A stretch of DNA of 64,000 bases from Pilaira anomala (GCA_025716855.1 JAIXMQ010000018.1:124001-188000); one strand, 5' to 3'; positions 9,664 to 22,548 are shown, numbered from the stretch's first letter. The notes: generated by a model not told the origin, from the sequence alone. Numbers and translations are program-made.

Positions 9664-12600
9664 ATGGCTTCCCAAATAAACGCTATTGATAAGCAGTCAG
9701 TTCATAAAATTTGTTCAGGTCAGGTCGTACTTGATTTAGCCACTGCAGTAAAAGAACTAGTAGAGAATAGTATTGACGCTGGCGCTACTTCAGTTGGTAA
9801 GAAGAAGACCTGTAGCTTTTTACTTCGTTTTTTTTTTATACTCATGTCACAATTAGAGGTTAAATTTCAAAATAATGGTATTGGAGGGTTTGAAGTCATT
9901 GACAATGGATCTGGTGTTGATCCTTCAAACTATGAATCTCTTGGTAATAAAGAGTGGCTTGAACCCAGTCTTTCCCTAAATAACTTGTCATTTTTTAACC
10001 TGACTTTCTGATGTTTTCGTAGCCCTTAAACACTATACATCAAAATTAAGTACGTTTCAGGATTTGGAAAAAGTTGCAACTTTTGGTTTTCGAGGAGAGG
10101 CACTTAGCTCTTTGTGCGCCCTCTGTCATTTGACAGTAATCACCGCTACTAAAGAACAGGCTCCAATGGGATTTAAATTAGAGTTTGATATAAATGGTAT
10201 TCTCACTTCCAAAACACCCGTCGCTCGTTCTGTGAGTTAGATTTTAGTAGTTGATGCATGAATTTATTTACTTATTTTCTTTAAAGGTTGGAACTACTTT
10301 ACAATTATCAAATATATTTCACACTTTACCAGTACGTCAACAAGAATTCAAACGAAACATTAAAAGGGAATTCGCAAAAGCATTAACGATCGTACAAGCT
10401 TATTCGATTATTTCCACGAATATACGTATCTCTGTCTCCAATCAATCCGATAAAAAGTAAATTAAATAAGATATTCTGATTATCTATAATTTATTAACAT
10501 TTCCAATAGACCTAGTACTAGATTAATGTCTACAAATGGAAATAAAGATCTTGTTGCTAATATTTCGAATGTATTTGGAGCGAAACTGGCATCACAAGTT
10601 GTACCATTCAAAATAGATTTGGAGTCCATTGTCGGTAAAGGAACCGTTGAAGGCTTTATATCTAAGCCTGAATGGGGAATCGGGAGAAGTAGCACAGACC
10701 GTCAATACTTTTATGTCAACGGCAGACCATGTGCACTCCCAAGAGTAAGAAACAAATATTTCGCAACATGTTTTTATACCTAAACTTATAATATATATTT
10801 ATAGCTATCAAAAGCCTTAAACGAAATTTATCGTACATTCATCTCAAATCAATACCCTGTCATTATCGCCAATATCAAAATACCAACAGATACATACGAT
10901 GTCAATGTTAGTCCTGATAAAAGAACTATTTTCATTCATGAAGAAGTTAAAATTGCAGAAACAGTTATGGATCAATTAAAAGAACAGCTAGAACCAAGTA
11001 GATCAACTTATCAAGTAAACGCGCTCATGTCTTCGAATCCTCTTAAAGCACTTGCTGATACAATTGATAATAACAATATCAATACTACGAACGATTCTGA
11101 CTCGACACCTACATTCTCAAATAATATCGCAAATAGCACACAAGTTACAAATACGGTATCAGACCGCGTAGAGTATAGCGCTTACAACACTTCTACGCCA
11201 TCGAGTAGCCGCTTTGAACCTAATTTTAGTACAGTTAAACCATTTAACACTAATAGTTTAAGTAGAGGCCTTAACTCTCCCAGTGGGTCCCGTAAATTTT
11301 CAACGAATAGCTTGAACTCTTTTAGATCATCCAGTGGCAGTAGCGACACAAATTCTCTTTCATCTTTTAAACGATCTGCGCCGACTACAGGTTCGCTTTT
11401 AGATTATATAATTAAAAAGCCTAAAATCGAAGAAACCAGCGAGTCATTGAATGAAGCTGATACATTAGAACACGAAACAATGGAAGTTGATGTAATTGAA
11501 AATGGCAATACTTCTGAAGATTTTAATACCGAAGAAAATGAAATGCCAATAAGCGACGATATTGAAATGTCAGATGAAGATGAAGAACAGGAACCAGTTT
11601 TTGTAGGCATAAAATCAACAGGCGGCTTTTGGAACACAGAAGGACGAACTTTGAGAATATCTTCAAAAATGTCTGATAGATTACAAAACGTAAATGGAAA
11701 AATACCAGATGAAACCTCGCTTTCTAGTAATACAGTTGAGGCATCTACCTTGACGAATGCGAGCGTTAAAAATACAGTAGACAATGAAATTGCCACTGAA
11801 GCTTTGAGCCGAGTCATCAGTAAACCAGATTTTGGTAGGATGAGAGTCCTGGGACAATTTAATCTTGGTTTTATTATCACCGCTTTGGATGATCAAGATT
11901 TATATATCATAGATCAACATGCATCCGATGAGAAATATAACTTTGAAACTTTACAGCAGATTACACGAATTGAAACGCAAAAATTACTCTAGTAAAAAAA
12001 AAAAAAAAAAAAAAAAAAATAGAAAGAAAAACTGTAACGAGACCACTCATTATTTATTTTTAGCCCTCAAGAATTAGAATTAACCGCTTCTGAAGAACAT
12101 ATTGTTATGGACAACTTGGAAATATTTAAAGCCAATGGCTTTGGTGTAGAAGTCTTATCAGATAATGAGCCAACCAAACGTATCCGGGTCGTATCTCATC
12201 CTGTTAGTAAGAATACTGTGTTTGATAAGAAAGGTATGCTTTTTTTTTTATCATTCGTCCATACATAACTTAATTTCCCTTTTTGTTTTGAAGATTTTAG
12301 CGAATTGATTTTCTTAATCAATGAACATCCTGGAGAAATGGTACGCTGTAGTCGCATCAGAGCTATGTTTGCTATGCGAGCTTGTCATAAGGCTGTAAGA
12401 ATTGGTCAGAGCTTAAACGCAAGACATATGGCACAAGTAAGTAACTTAAAACATTAAAGGTCAAACAAAAACCCCAACTTACTCTCTATTTTGATGCTTG
12501 ATTTTTTAATAGATAGTAAGTCATATGGGTGAAATTGATCAACCTTGGAATTGCCCTCACGGTAGACCCACTATGCGCCACCTGCTTAGCCTTGATCAGT

Positions 12601-12671
12601 TTAAGCAATCGCAACCCGTTCGAGAGGATAGACCTTTGACTTTTAAAGGAACATTTTCTTTTCGAAAATAA
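9664..12671 (+). CDS. PMS1: DNA mismatch repair protein PMS1 (MutL-alpha subunit, human PMS2 type)
   Basis: Nine exons: 9664-9796, 9857-9943, 10023-10231, 10287-10456, 10510-10744, 10805-11991, 12064-12233, 12294-12436 and 12513-12671, coding 830 residues. It is the endonuclease subunit of MutL-alpha and acts with MLH1 in the nucleus. The N-terminal GHKL ATPase shows '[12 protein letters not shown]', 'EVIDNGSGV' and '[12 protein letters not shown]', followed by the transducer domain with 'YFYVNGRPC' and '[11 protein letters not shown]'. A long Ser/Asn/Thr-rich linker (about residues 310-560) ends in an acidic patch. The C-terminal domain has the endonuclease motif '[12 protein letters not shown]' (DQHAx2Ex4E), the zinc-site '[11 protein letters not shown]', and '[16 protein letters not shown]'. 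Exon 6 seems to end in a stop at 11990-11992, but the TAG is split by a GTAAAA donor and the frame resumes in exon 7 with matching family sequence. Confidence 0.95.
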
Positions 12672-14029
12672 TTGAAACTAAAATAAAGCTGTTTCTGTGC
12701 ATAAAAAGTTTCTGATAAAATATCCCATAGAATTTTTAAAAAAAAATGATTACAACCATAGTATCTAGTAACAACATCATGTCATCTCAGTTAAGTTTGA
12801 AGAAGCAAAGCCTGACATTACATTATTCTTTAACATAACACGTATGTAATTGCTTTAATTTTTTTTAAATGAAAATTTAATTACTCTCAATTTCAGTGTG
12901 GGTATTTTCGCCATATTCTCTGTGAAATTTTTACAGTTCTTGATTTTGATACATTGATTTATTCAGGCTTATTAGCTTATTGGGTTAATTCTTTTTTGTA
13001 TTTTTCTTGCTGATGCTTTCTCAGTAATTCAATAGGTTACTATAAGCAACTTCTCTTGATTCCCTGGATTCTCCCTTTTGTGAGTATATATATTTAAAAA
13101 ACAAAAAATTTGCATGAAGCAAGAAGAGGTCAAAAATTAAGTTAAATATTTAAATCAAATATAGCTTGAATAAACGCATTAAACCAAATTTTTGTAAATT
13201 AGAACCGATTCTTGTCAGCAATAAATCACGCTCACTAATGGCTTATGTTCATCAAAGAAAAGTAAAGACGCGTAATACATGTTTTTTATGAACAAAATGG
13301 ATGATAGAATAATACATGTACTTGTGAATATACACATTTAGCTTTTTTATAATTAACGTCTGAACAAAGGTCTCAATATACATCATGGTTCATAAAAAAT
13401 GTGTCTGATTATTACATATGAGTAATCTCTAACAATCTACGTAGTTATCATTAACAGTGAAGAATTATATAGGCCCAAAGTGGTTTAGATGTAAAAAAAT
13501 CTATGCATTTTCCGCGAGCATTTCTTTCTCCGTACACTTTCTTATAAAGCTTTACGATCCTTCCTTGTTCAAATAGCTTCAATTACCTTCTATACCTGTC
13601 TATTATGACATTACATCATACCTATGAAACGAAAGGTTGCTGACAGCAGCTCATATCTCGCTTAGTGCAGAAATATTTATAGACAGATCAAGAACCTCGT
13701 AATACATGTTTATTTAGATCTATTTTTGTCGTATCAAAGTATGGATTTCACGAATATGACTCTATCCAGGTACTACAGTCTATTTCAGCTAAGTAATATA
13801 GGACACAAACATGATTGTACCTATATTTTCGATGAACAAAGTAAGCAAGGAAAATCATATCTGAAGTGCGTGTGACTCTCAAAAAATTCCCAGTACTAAT
13901 CCTTACCGTTTGAGGTAGCCTTTTTATAAACAAGTTTTAAAGAAACTAAAAAAAAAAAAAAGCTTTAAGATATAATAAGCTCTCTCTTACAAAAAAAAAC
14001 AAGCAAGACAAGTTATAGTTATTTACACC
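12672..14029. other. Intergenic region without recognised gene
   Basis: About 1.36 kb between PMS1 and the bromodomain-kinase gene. It is AT-rich with scattered stops in all frames. A short motif TAATACATGT recurs (near 13270, 13310 and 13700). A CT-rich segment just before 14030 probably belongs to the downstream promoter. I see no supported coding sequence. Confidence 0.5.
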
Positions 14030-17000
14030 ATGTCTCTTACAGAAGTACGAGAAAGCTCCTTGAATAGTGACACTTTGCAATTAAAGGGCGTGACAATGCC
14101 GGCCAAAACTTTTCGTCGTTGCATCTTTATATTGGACGAACTTTTGTCTTGTTACGACTGCTTCCAATTCTTGGCGCCAGTTCCCTTGACAGCGGTAGTG
14201 TATCATACAGAGATAAAGAAACCTATGGACTTTAAGACGCTGGAATGTAACCTCTACGGAAACAAGTACAAAGAGTATAATGACTTTGTTCTAGATCTCT
14301 GTCTTATTTGGGAGAATGCCAAACTCTTTCATCGATCCTTTGACACGATCTATCAACAAGCTGAAAACTTGAATAAAAGGTTCAATAGTCTTTCAGAGTT
14401 TATTCTAGGAGGTTCTAGGTAAGGCTTAAAGATAGAACAACTTCTTTCAAAGAAACTATCAAACTAATTTAAATATTTATTTATTTTACTTAGACCCTTC
14501 TATCTTTCAACATCCAACACAGATATTGAATTCATATTATCAGCTTTACTCCCAGAAGAGAGAATGTTATCTATCATGCCTTCTCCTTCCCCTTCTCCTG
14601 TGCCAGAACCTGAAATAGTTTTTCCCATGTATAAAGAGATTGAACCACCTAAAAAAAGGTAATTTATGCTAACAGAGAAAGACATCCTTTAACAATGATA
14701 CTCATTTTTTTTTCTTTTAAATAGTAATTTATACTTCGTACAAGCATTAAGTGAAGAAGACTGTAATACTAAAAAGTTACGAGGCTTCAGCAATGTTCGC
14801 TTATTGTTTCAACACTTGAACGCATCATTTTTTAATTACATGTCGTCACCAGACAAGGGACGTATTCCTTTACCCCGATTCTATATCGCAAAGAATCGTA
14901 CGTTATTGAATGAGGCAGGTACCGACCCCAATGGAGCGCTTGCTGTTCTCTATAATGTCAAAATCAAACCATTTACTAAAGACTTGTATCGATTACAAGC
15001 AACTGTGGTGCTCTGTGAACCTATGGGTATCACACATGGATTTGATGAATCATCTATGGACAAAAGCGACGAATATGAATTCTGTCCAAAAGCCTGGGTT
15101 AAATTACGTATGATCAAGGTAGTTGAAGGCACAAACACGGTCATTAATGCTGATATGGACCGTAGTTTCTTCAAACGAGTCTACAATATGTATAAATTAT
15201 CTAGCAAAGTACCCGGTGATTTAAAAAAAATTGGAGATCACGATATCGCTAAAGAATTTGTACATTCCATTTTAAATCCTGTTCATGCTCATACAACTCA
15301 AGAAAAAAAACCTACCACTGTAAATAGGTATACTGATACTACTACCCCTACTCCTACTCCTACTCCTACTACTACTACTACTGCTGCTGTAAATAAGTCA
15401 ACAAACCAAACATCTCCCGCTAAAGCTCTCACTCCTAAACCTATAACTGAAATAACAAGCGTTAGTTCTTCTACCGCTGAAAGTTCTAAAGTCGTAAATC
15501 CTGTAAGAACTAAACCCACAAACCCAAGACCAAGAGTCGCAAAACCTAAACTCGTTACTACCCCAACGCTAAGCCCCAAGTCAATAACTTCCAAACCAAC
15601 TTCTAGAGCTGCTAGCCCTAAATCAACGACTTCTAAACCAGTTTCTAGAGTTAGTAGTCCTAAACCAAGTACAGAGGTTGCAATTTCAACTCCTACAGAG
15701 ACTACTTCGAGAAACATGATTCGTATTACCCCTCCTGTTTTAGATAAAAATGAAGATAAACCTTCAGCGTCATCAACATCGCGTCCTGTCATTCGACTTG
15801 TATTAAAAAATTATGATAAAACGAACACAGAAACCAACTCTTTGCCCGAAAATAGTGAAATGATGGAAACTGATGAAGTACAGCAGTCAAAAGAAGTCCA
15901 GGAAGCTCGATCTCCCTCTACTGAAAATGCTATAATTAAACAAGAACCTGGTACTGAAACTACAACTGTAACTTATGAACGTTATTTACAAGATAATGAC
16001 ACTTCAAAGGAACCATTAAAAAATTATTATATTGATACTTCAAAAGAACTCTGGCAAAAATTAAGAGACTGTAAGTGTAGAAAAAAAAAATTCAAATTTC
16101 GATTTTTTTTTTTTTTTTTTTTATTTATTAAGTTATTTTTCCTACTATTTTTTTAGATGCTAAAGAAAAAGATGTACCTGTTGTCAATATCAGCAAATAC
16201 ACAGAAAAAACATCCTCGTATCCAAACGCAGAAGGTTTCTTTAAATATGTTTATTTCTTACGCGAAGATAATCAAAAGGTGCTTCAAACGTTCCGTCGAA
16301 TGACTATCAGTCAACGTACGACTGAGATCGCTAGTTTATTAGCCTTGAAGGGGTTACCACATATGGGACAAATCACAGAAGTACTTGAAGAAAGTCATGG
16401 AGAAATCATTGGACTTTCGATGCAACGTTACGAAAAGACGTTAAAACAATACACTCACGCACACTCACATCATCGACTAACAGCATACCAAAAGATGGAT
16501 TTAATTATTCAAATGTTAGAATGCATCGAGACAATTCATAAAGTGGGTTTAGCACATCGTGATTTATCTGAAGTGAATTTCATGGTGAACGAAACCGATG
16601 AAAAATTACGTGATGGAAGTCCTAGAGCTGAGCTCTTCTTGATTGATTTTGGAAAATCCAAGTTTACTACAGCAAAGGATGTACGTCGCTGGTGGGTTGA
16701 GCATCCTGCAGAAAATACAGAAGAGTATGATGGAGAGATTGTACCCTTGACAAAGGAGGACCTCGAATTATGGTGTCAACAGTTACCCTGGATTCGAGCT
16801 AAACCCGATCATGGGTACCGACTTTATCGCTCAGTTCAAACGTTACCTAGAAATCGTACGGATACTGAAGATCTACCTTGGCTTGTGAACCCATTATCTG
16901 AAGACATTTATTCACTTGGTACGATCATTTGGAAAACTTTCTCAGAGACAGAACCTTGGTATGGTATTCTGGATACAGACTTGAAGGGGTTACGAGAAAC

Positions 17001-17300
17001 AGTAGGAGAAGACTATCATATTGAACGTTCATTAGACCGAGAAGTTCCGGGAAAATTAAGTAAAGAGTTATTACTTAAATTCTTGAAGGTTTCTCCTGAA
17101 TACCGAAAGACGGCTACAGAGATATTGGATTGGTTAAAGAATATAGAAATTCAAAATGGATTGATCAAAGAATGGGAGGAGCATGCCCCTGTAGGTAGAC
17201 AGAAGAGACATGCGAAAGCATTGTTTCGATATGATGATGAGCAAGCAGCAATTACAGATTTAACACCTCAACGAAAAAAACAAAAAAGTAATATTACAAC

Positions 17301-17331
<31 letters not shown>

Positions 17332-17493
17332 TCCCATGCTGGTGATAATATAACACCATCACTTCAATTGCATATTCCAACACGATCTTTATCACCTGCA
17401 TCTTCTTCCCAAAATACAGCAAGTAGTACTAGATACCCAAAAGCTTTATCTCCTACTATTTCTTCTCAATTACAACGAAAATCTGGTCTATAA
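14030..17493 (+). CDS. Bromodomain-protein kinase fusion protein
   Basis: Four exons, 14030-14418, 14494-14658, 14725-16070 and 16157-17493, coding 1078 residues. Residues about 25-125 form a bromodomain-like fold ('FRRCIFILDELLS', 'IKKPMDFKTLECNL', 'FVLDLCLIWENAKLFH'). The usual acetyl-lysine anchor Tyr-Asn reads Phe-His, so binding may differ. After a globular part (about 190-390) comes a long Thr/Pro/Ser/Lys-rich low-complexity linker with a TP repeat. The C-terminal third is a protein kinase: catalytic loop 'HRDLSEVNFMV' (about residue 767), 'LIDFGKSKF' (DFG, about 796) and 'DIYSLGTIIWKTFSETEPW' (helix F, about 883). No clear Gly-loop or VAIK lysine is seen. It ends in a poly-Asn and Ser-rich tail with a basic 'QRKKQKS'. 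A nuclear, chromatin-linked kinase is an inference. I know no standard gene with this order. Confidence 0.85.
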
Positions 17494-17601
17494 ATTTGCT
17501 TATATTTTATTAAAAGAATACCATAAAAAAAAATGTCTTTCTCTGTATGTGTGTGTATGTATATATATAATAAGATGTATGTTTCTCTGTGGTTTTTTGT
17601 T

Positions 17602-18513
17602 TTAAATGGGTAAAATAGAAACAACTCTTCCTCCGATATAAGATGTACCATATCTTAAAGTCGAAATACCTCCAGGAATATAAGATCCAACATACCAAAG
17701 TAAAGCGATCATTTGAATTACAGCAAACAAAATTGTTAAAATATTACTTCGTAACTATGCAATAAAAAAGGTATGTAAATATAAATGCTTTCACAGTCTC
17801 TCTCTCTCTCTCTCTCTTTCTCTCTCATTTTACTCACTCCAATAGCAGCGTATAAAGTCAATCCCATAGATCCTACATAGGATACTGTGAATGGAATTCT
17901 TTCTTTTGTCATCATGTGTTGTAAATGTGATAAAGGTCCACGTAATAAAGCAACACTCACCAAGATCAAAATACTTCCCACTAAAAAAAAAAAATCGGTT
18001 TTTTTTTAGCTTCTTTTTTCTGATATATTCTTCTGTCATACTTACATGTAAATGTGGCTGCGAATTTTCCTGGAAACAATGGCATAAAGAAAAATGACTA
18101 TATCAGGGATTAATAAAGAAGATAGAAATAAATTGTTGTTTTTTTTTCTTACCAGAGCAAAGCAACCAATACCTAAAGCGAGACATAATGCAAAAGCCAT
18201 GACTCGCTATTAAGAAAGAAGTTTAATAAAAAAAATATATATATACTATACATGTATATTGGATATCTATTTTTACCTCTACTCGGGATAGTTGATACCA
18301 TGGATCTTCTTCTTCTTCTGTATTGCCACCGAGAGGAATATAGCCTTGTACTGAATTTGATACGTTTGAGAAAGCATTTGAAGCAGTTTCACGAAAGGAT
18401 TGTAAAGTTGAATTAGGAGTCGTAGCAGTAGGTAGTGCTATACCTGAATTAGCGTTCCTTGATAGTTGAAAATTACGAAGCGAGTTTTTAAAAGTATTTT
18501 CAGATTGAGACAT
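17602..18513 (-). CDS. SFT2: Vesicle transport protein SFT2 (Got1/Sft2 family)
   Basis: Five exons on the minus strand, 18513-18277, 18206-18153, 18097-18046, 17980-17838 and 17754-17602, coding 212 residues. Sft2 is a four-span Golgi membrane protein needed for fusion of endosome-derived vesicles with the Golgi. A soluble Ser/Asn-rich N-terminus of about 80 residues with an acidic 'EEEEDPW' precedes the four membrane segments. Family-typical segments are 'FFFMPLFPGKFAATFTLG', 'SVALLRGPLSHLQHM', 'KERIPFTVSYVGSMGLTLYA' and the C-terminal 'QMIALLWYVGSYIPGG'. Intron phases join exactly. It converges on the bromodomain-kinase gene, and its start is 113 bp downstream of the cyclin stop on the same strand. 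Confidence 0.92.
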
Positions 18514-18626
18514 TATTTATAGAAGATGAAGAAAAAGTAAAAGAAAAGAAAAGAAAAGAAAATTGTTTTGTTTATTTTATAAAATGATATGAATGATGAG
18601 TTGTTTTTTATATATGTTTTTCGGAG

Positions 18627-20301
18627 TTATTCACGAACGTAGTAACGATTAATCCAATCACGTACAAAGATACTTGCTTTTGATAATTTATGAGAAGCCC
18701 ATTTCTTGAAGAAAGCATCATGAGCAACAGGTTCAGCCAAATAATTCAACATGGCTTCAACAGTAGGCTTTAATTCTTCAGGAGTATAACCAGCTAATTT
18801 TGAGAAACTGCTATTCCATTTACTATTTCCCAACATCTTTTTTGATAACCAAAGTGAAGCAGCTGCAATCTTTGAGGGACGAATACCAATGAAGCGATGG
18901 TCAATACAAGAAATTTCCATAAAGTATTTAGCTAAAATACGTGTATGATCAGTACATTTCAATTCCTTCCTACAAACACGTCTTAAGAAGTTAACTGGAT
19001 TTGGGTAACAGAGATGAAAATCCAATACTTGTAAAATGAATCTTTCTGCCCTAATCAATTGATCTTCCTTAACAGCGTTATCAGTCATGAATAAAAAGTC
19101 TTGAATGTTAGGACATGCCATCTCTTCAAATTTTGTAGCGATAAATAAAGCAGTAATACCAACTAATTGTAATTTAGAAAGTGCCACCATACGTAAAGAT
19201 AAGAAACGATCAATGATATTCACTGTCAAGTATAAGGTCTCTGGTAATAATTGAAATAAATAATGAATTTCAACTACCCAGTCAATCAAGACACCACGCA
19301 TTTTCCAAGTTATTTCATGTTGTAACTTGTGAGCATAATCTGGATTTGCCATTAACTTTGTTTCCATATCGAAAAAGTGACCAAATATTTCACCTGCATA
19401 TTCTGCAACTAACATTGGATCATTCCCTTGATGTTCTTGTAATATCTTTGTAGTTTGTAACATGGATAATTTAGCTCGCATCTCTTCTTGTTTTTCTAAT
19501 TCTTCCGTTTCCTTGGTGATATTCAATTGAAGTGCAGGTGCATCAGGTCGAAACAATTCTGTATGTCTATATTTTTGCATTTTATCAGGTACAGCTTCAT
19601 TTTCTTCTTCTTTTTCTGGACGAGATCTCTTGGATCCAATATTTACTGATGAACTAGTATTGGTAACTTTATCAACGTATAAATGTCTTAAATGCTTTGG
19701 CACAATAATGGGTAAAATGGGTACAATCATATCGAACTCTGTCTCTTCCTCTTCTTCTGGATATCTTGTCTGATTATCTTCAAAGAAGTCTTGGGCAATC
19801 AAGTTTAATTCAGGTGCAATTTCAAGCTCTAATTCTTGTTCTTGGTGTTGATGTTTTTGATTTTGATGTTGTTGGTGTTCTTGGTGTTGTTGTTGTTGGT
19901 GTTGTTGTTGATATTGTTGATGTTGATGTGGTTGTGGTTGTTGATATTGCTGTTCTAGTGGCAATTGGGTATCTTCAGTCTTGTCCATTTGGAGCTTGAT
20001 TTCTTTATCTACAAATACGGTATGCTTCTGAATAGTAGCGGGGGCGAGGGATTTATAATGAAGTCCTCCTTTTTGGTTACTGAAATCTTTAAGTGCATTA
20101 CGATTCTTGTCGGTCAAAGGAAGTACGGTATTTAAGTTAGTCTTTTTAAGTGTGGAACTAAAAGACTTTAATGGTTGGTGTGCATTTTCTCCACCTTCTA
20201 ATGCTCTTCTTCCGTTTTCCTATTTTTTTTATTTTTTTTTTTTAACATAACTATTTATTTATTTATTTATTTATTTTTTTACTCACACGCTGTGTATTCA
20301 T
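18627..20301 (-). CDS. B-type (mitotic) cyclin
   Basis: Two exons on the minus strand: a 15-nt first exon 20301-20287 (Met-Asn-Thr-Gln-Arg) and 20219-18627, coding 535 residues. It should activate the Cdk1 kinase for G2/M. The N-terminus carries two possible destruction boxes: 'RRALEGGEN' across the exon join region and 'RNALKDFSN', both fitting RxxLxxxxN. A Gln/His-rich tract and an acidic stretch follow. The cyclin box has 'MRGVLIDWVVEIHYLFQL', 'LYLTVNIIDRFLS', 'KLQLVGITALFIATKFEE', 'RAERFILQVLDF' and 'YPNPVNFLRR', and the C-terminal cyclin fold ends '...YVRE'. The tiny first exon is supported by the ATG, a GTGAGT donor, and a frame that opens directly into the D-box region. It is closest to Clb/Cdc13 cyclins; the exact orthologue is not decided. 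Confidence 0.92.
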
Positions 20302-20614
20302 TAAAAAAAAAAAAAAAAGGGAATGTAATAAAAAAAAATAAAAGGACGTAAAAGCTTTTTGATTTAAAGAAAGATAAAGGGAAAGAGGGGAGGGGTTTTG
20401 TTCTTTTCTTTTTGTATGTTAATACAAACAGGAAATAAAAAATAAAACAACACAACGAAAATATGAAAAATAATAATTTTTTTGTTTTTTTTTATACTTT
20501 TAGTTTGTATGTGACGTTTTACAAGTAAAAAAAAAAAAAAATTTCTAGAATATCTGTACATTTTTTAAATTTGCGAATGTAAAAATTCGCGTCTGTTTTC
20601 TCTCTCTCTCTCTT
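20302..20614. other. Short intergenic region upstream of the cyclin gene
   Basis: 313 bp, very rich in A and T runs, between the stop of the Gln/Glu-rich gene and the cyclin ATG. It must contain the cyclin promoter. No clear regulatory motif is seen. Confidence 0.5.
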
Positions 20615-21770
20615 CTACAATGCCCTGGATTTATAATTTGGATTATGTCTTGTAGAATAACCTCTTCTATTATACATATCAACATGAACTTCTTCCTCTG
20701 GATCATCGTAGTAACGTTGTCTTGAACGTGGATATCTATAATTTTGGGTATAGTATGCATGATTTGGATCATGTTGTTGTTGATGATGATGACGACGACG
20801 TTGTTCAATTTCATCTTCTGGATAATAATGTAATTGCTTTTGTTCATAGTATTCATCTTCCAATTGTTCTTCTTCCTCTTCCTCCTCCTCCTCTTCTTCT
20901 TCTACTTCAGGTAAAACAAATGTTGTGACCTTTTCTGCAAATCTTACTGTTTTCTTTTGTTTAGGTGCCACTGGCGCTGGCACTGGTACTACTGGTGGTG
21001 GCGGCTGTTGATGTTGCTGCTGCTGTTGCGGTTGTGTTCGTGGTGGTGTTGTCTTTTTTCTCAATAATCTTTCTTCAATATGTGGACTTACGTACTGTGT
21101 AGGTTGTAATTGAACAGGCTTTCGTTTAATTTGTGGAGTATTAGGGATCACTTGTGGGTTAACGTGTGGTGAATGAACTAATTGTTGAGGTTGTAGCTGA
21201 GGCGACATCATGCGTTGTTGTTGTTGTTGCTGTTGATTATAAGCATTATAGACATTATTAAAAGCTGCGGAACCCACAAGAGATTGTGCAGCAGCTAATA
21301 CATTCATATAATTCGGTTGTTGTTGCTGTTGTTGGTTGTTAAACATCATACCTGGGTTCATCATAAAGTTATTATTATTATTAAACATCATATTCTTTGA
21401 CAACATAGCATTTAATAGCATTTGTTGTTGTTGTTGTTGTTGTTGTTGAGTTTGTAACTGTTGTTGTGCTTGTAATTGTTGTAACTGTCTTTGTTGCGGT
21501 GGCGGTAATATGTTGGTATAAACGTCAATAGTAGGTGAATCTACTCGAATAGGGTTATCTGTCGTTTGGTTTGGTTGATAAGTTTTACAAATGGCGAGTA
21601 CATTGTTCCAAACTGGAATTGGCATCTTTTTGAAAATGGAGGCAGATTTGGTTTCAATGGCAGCATCTTGATTGTCTCTTAAATCAAGGACAATAATATG
21701 TATTAACTTGTCGACTCTAAAGTCACATATCCTTGGTGCTCTGCCTTCTTTTTTTAGTCCTGTTACTGTT

Positions 21771-21801
<31 letters not shown>

Positions 21802-22161
21802 TTAGTTTACCATGACAACATATTGTGGATATATCTTTATATTTACCTATGATGACGGGCGGAATTCTATCAGGTGTGGTAGGTCTTCGAATTTGTACAG
21901 TAGGATCCGGTTTACTGCTAGAACAATGTACGTACAACAGACCAGGATCTTGGGGACCACATACAGCCGCCGTGTCGATGTTAATATAACTTGATGGATC
22001 CAGTTTATCGAATTAAAAATGAAGTGGAGGGAAAAGAGTTATTAGTGTAAACAAAAACAAAAACAAAAAATTAAAAAAAGAGTTAAAGAGTTAAAGAGGA
22101 AAAGAGAGAAGAGAAAAAAAAGAAAAAACCTTGCCTTGATAAATAGTTTCACGAGATTCAT
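20615..22161 (-). CDS. Gln- and Glu-rich protein, unknown function
   Basis: Best model has three exons on the minus strand: 22161-22130, 21989-21847 and 21765-20615, 441 residues. The last two exons are well supported by frame and GT-AG sites. The 32-nt first exon is a guess, because no in-frame ATG lies nearer. A folded N-terminal part of about 120 residues ('AAVCGPQDPGLLYVHC', 'RRPTTPDRIPPVIIVTG', 'RAPRICDFRVDKLIHIIVLD') looks conserved in character, but I do not recognise the family. The rest is low complexity: poly-Gln, Asn/Met stretches, Pro, then a run of 14 consecutive Glu/Val-Glu residues and a Tyr/Arg/His-rich end. Such composition is common in transcription or RNA-binding regulators, which is inference only. 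Confidence 0.6.
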
Positions 22162-22548
22162 AAAAGGAATTTTTGATCAGTAAAATAAAAAAAGATTCCC
22201 ACATTTGGGTGTTGTTTTACACGTTGGCTGAAATAGGTAACAAAGCCATTATTTTTTTTTTTAATTTTAATGTGACGGAATACATTGCAACAAAAAGTTG
22301 TCTATTTCTTACTACTTGTTTAATTCATTTAGTATAATGAACAAAAGGTAAATTATATATAACACGGAGCTTGATACTCTTTTTCGGATTGCTCCCGATT
22401 TCTTTATTCTTATATCGTCAGTACCTCTCGCGTTATTTATTTTTATATAAAGTTATTTATAATGTTTAATTCATTCATGAATATACTTAAATACCTTAAT
22501 TAATTTCAAAAACAAATGTTTATCCTATGTGAGCAACCATTATTATTT

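Noticed and set aside
11404..11880. 158-residue minus-strand ORF rich in Ser
   Set aside because: Antisense of the acidic linker and C-terminal domain of PMS1.
15298..15792. 164-residue minus-strand ORF rich in Val/Gly/Leu
   Set aside because: It is the antisense shadow of the Thr/Pro/Ser-rich linker of the bromodomain-kinase gene.
19766..19999. Plus-strand ORF rich in Val/Asp/Gly
   Set aside because: Antisense of the Gln/His-rich tract of the mitotic cyclin.
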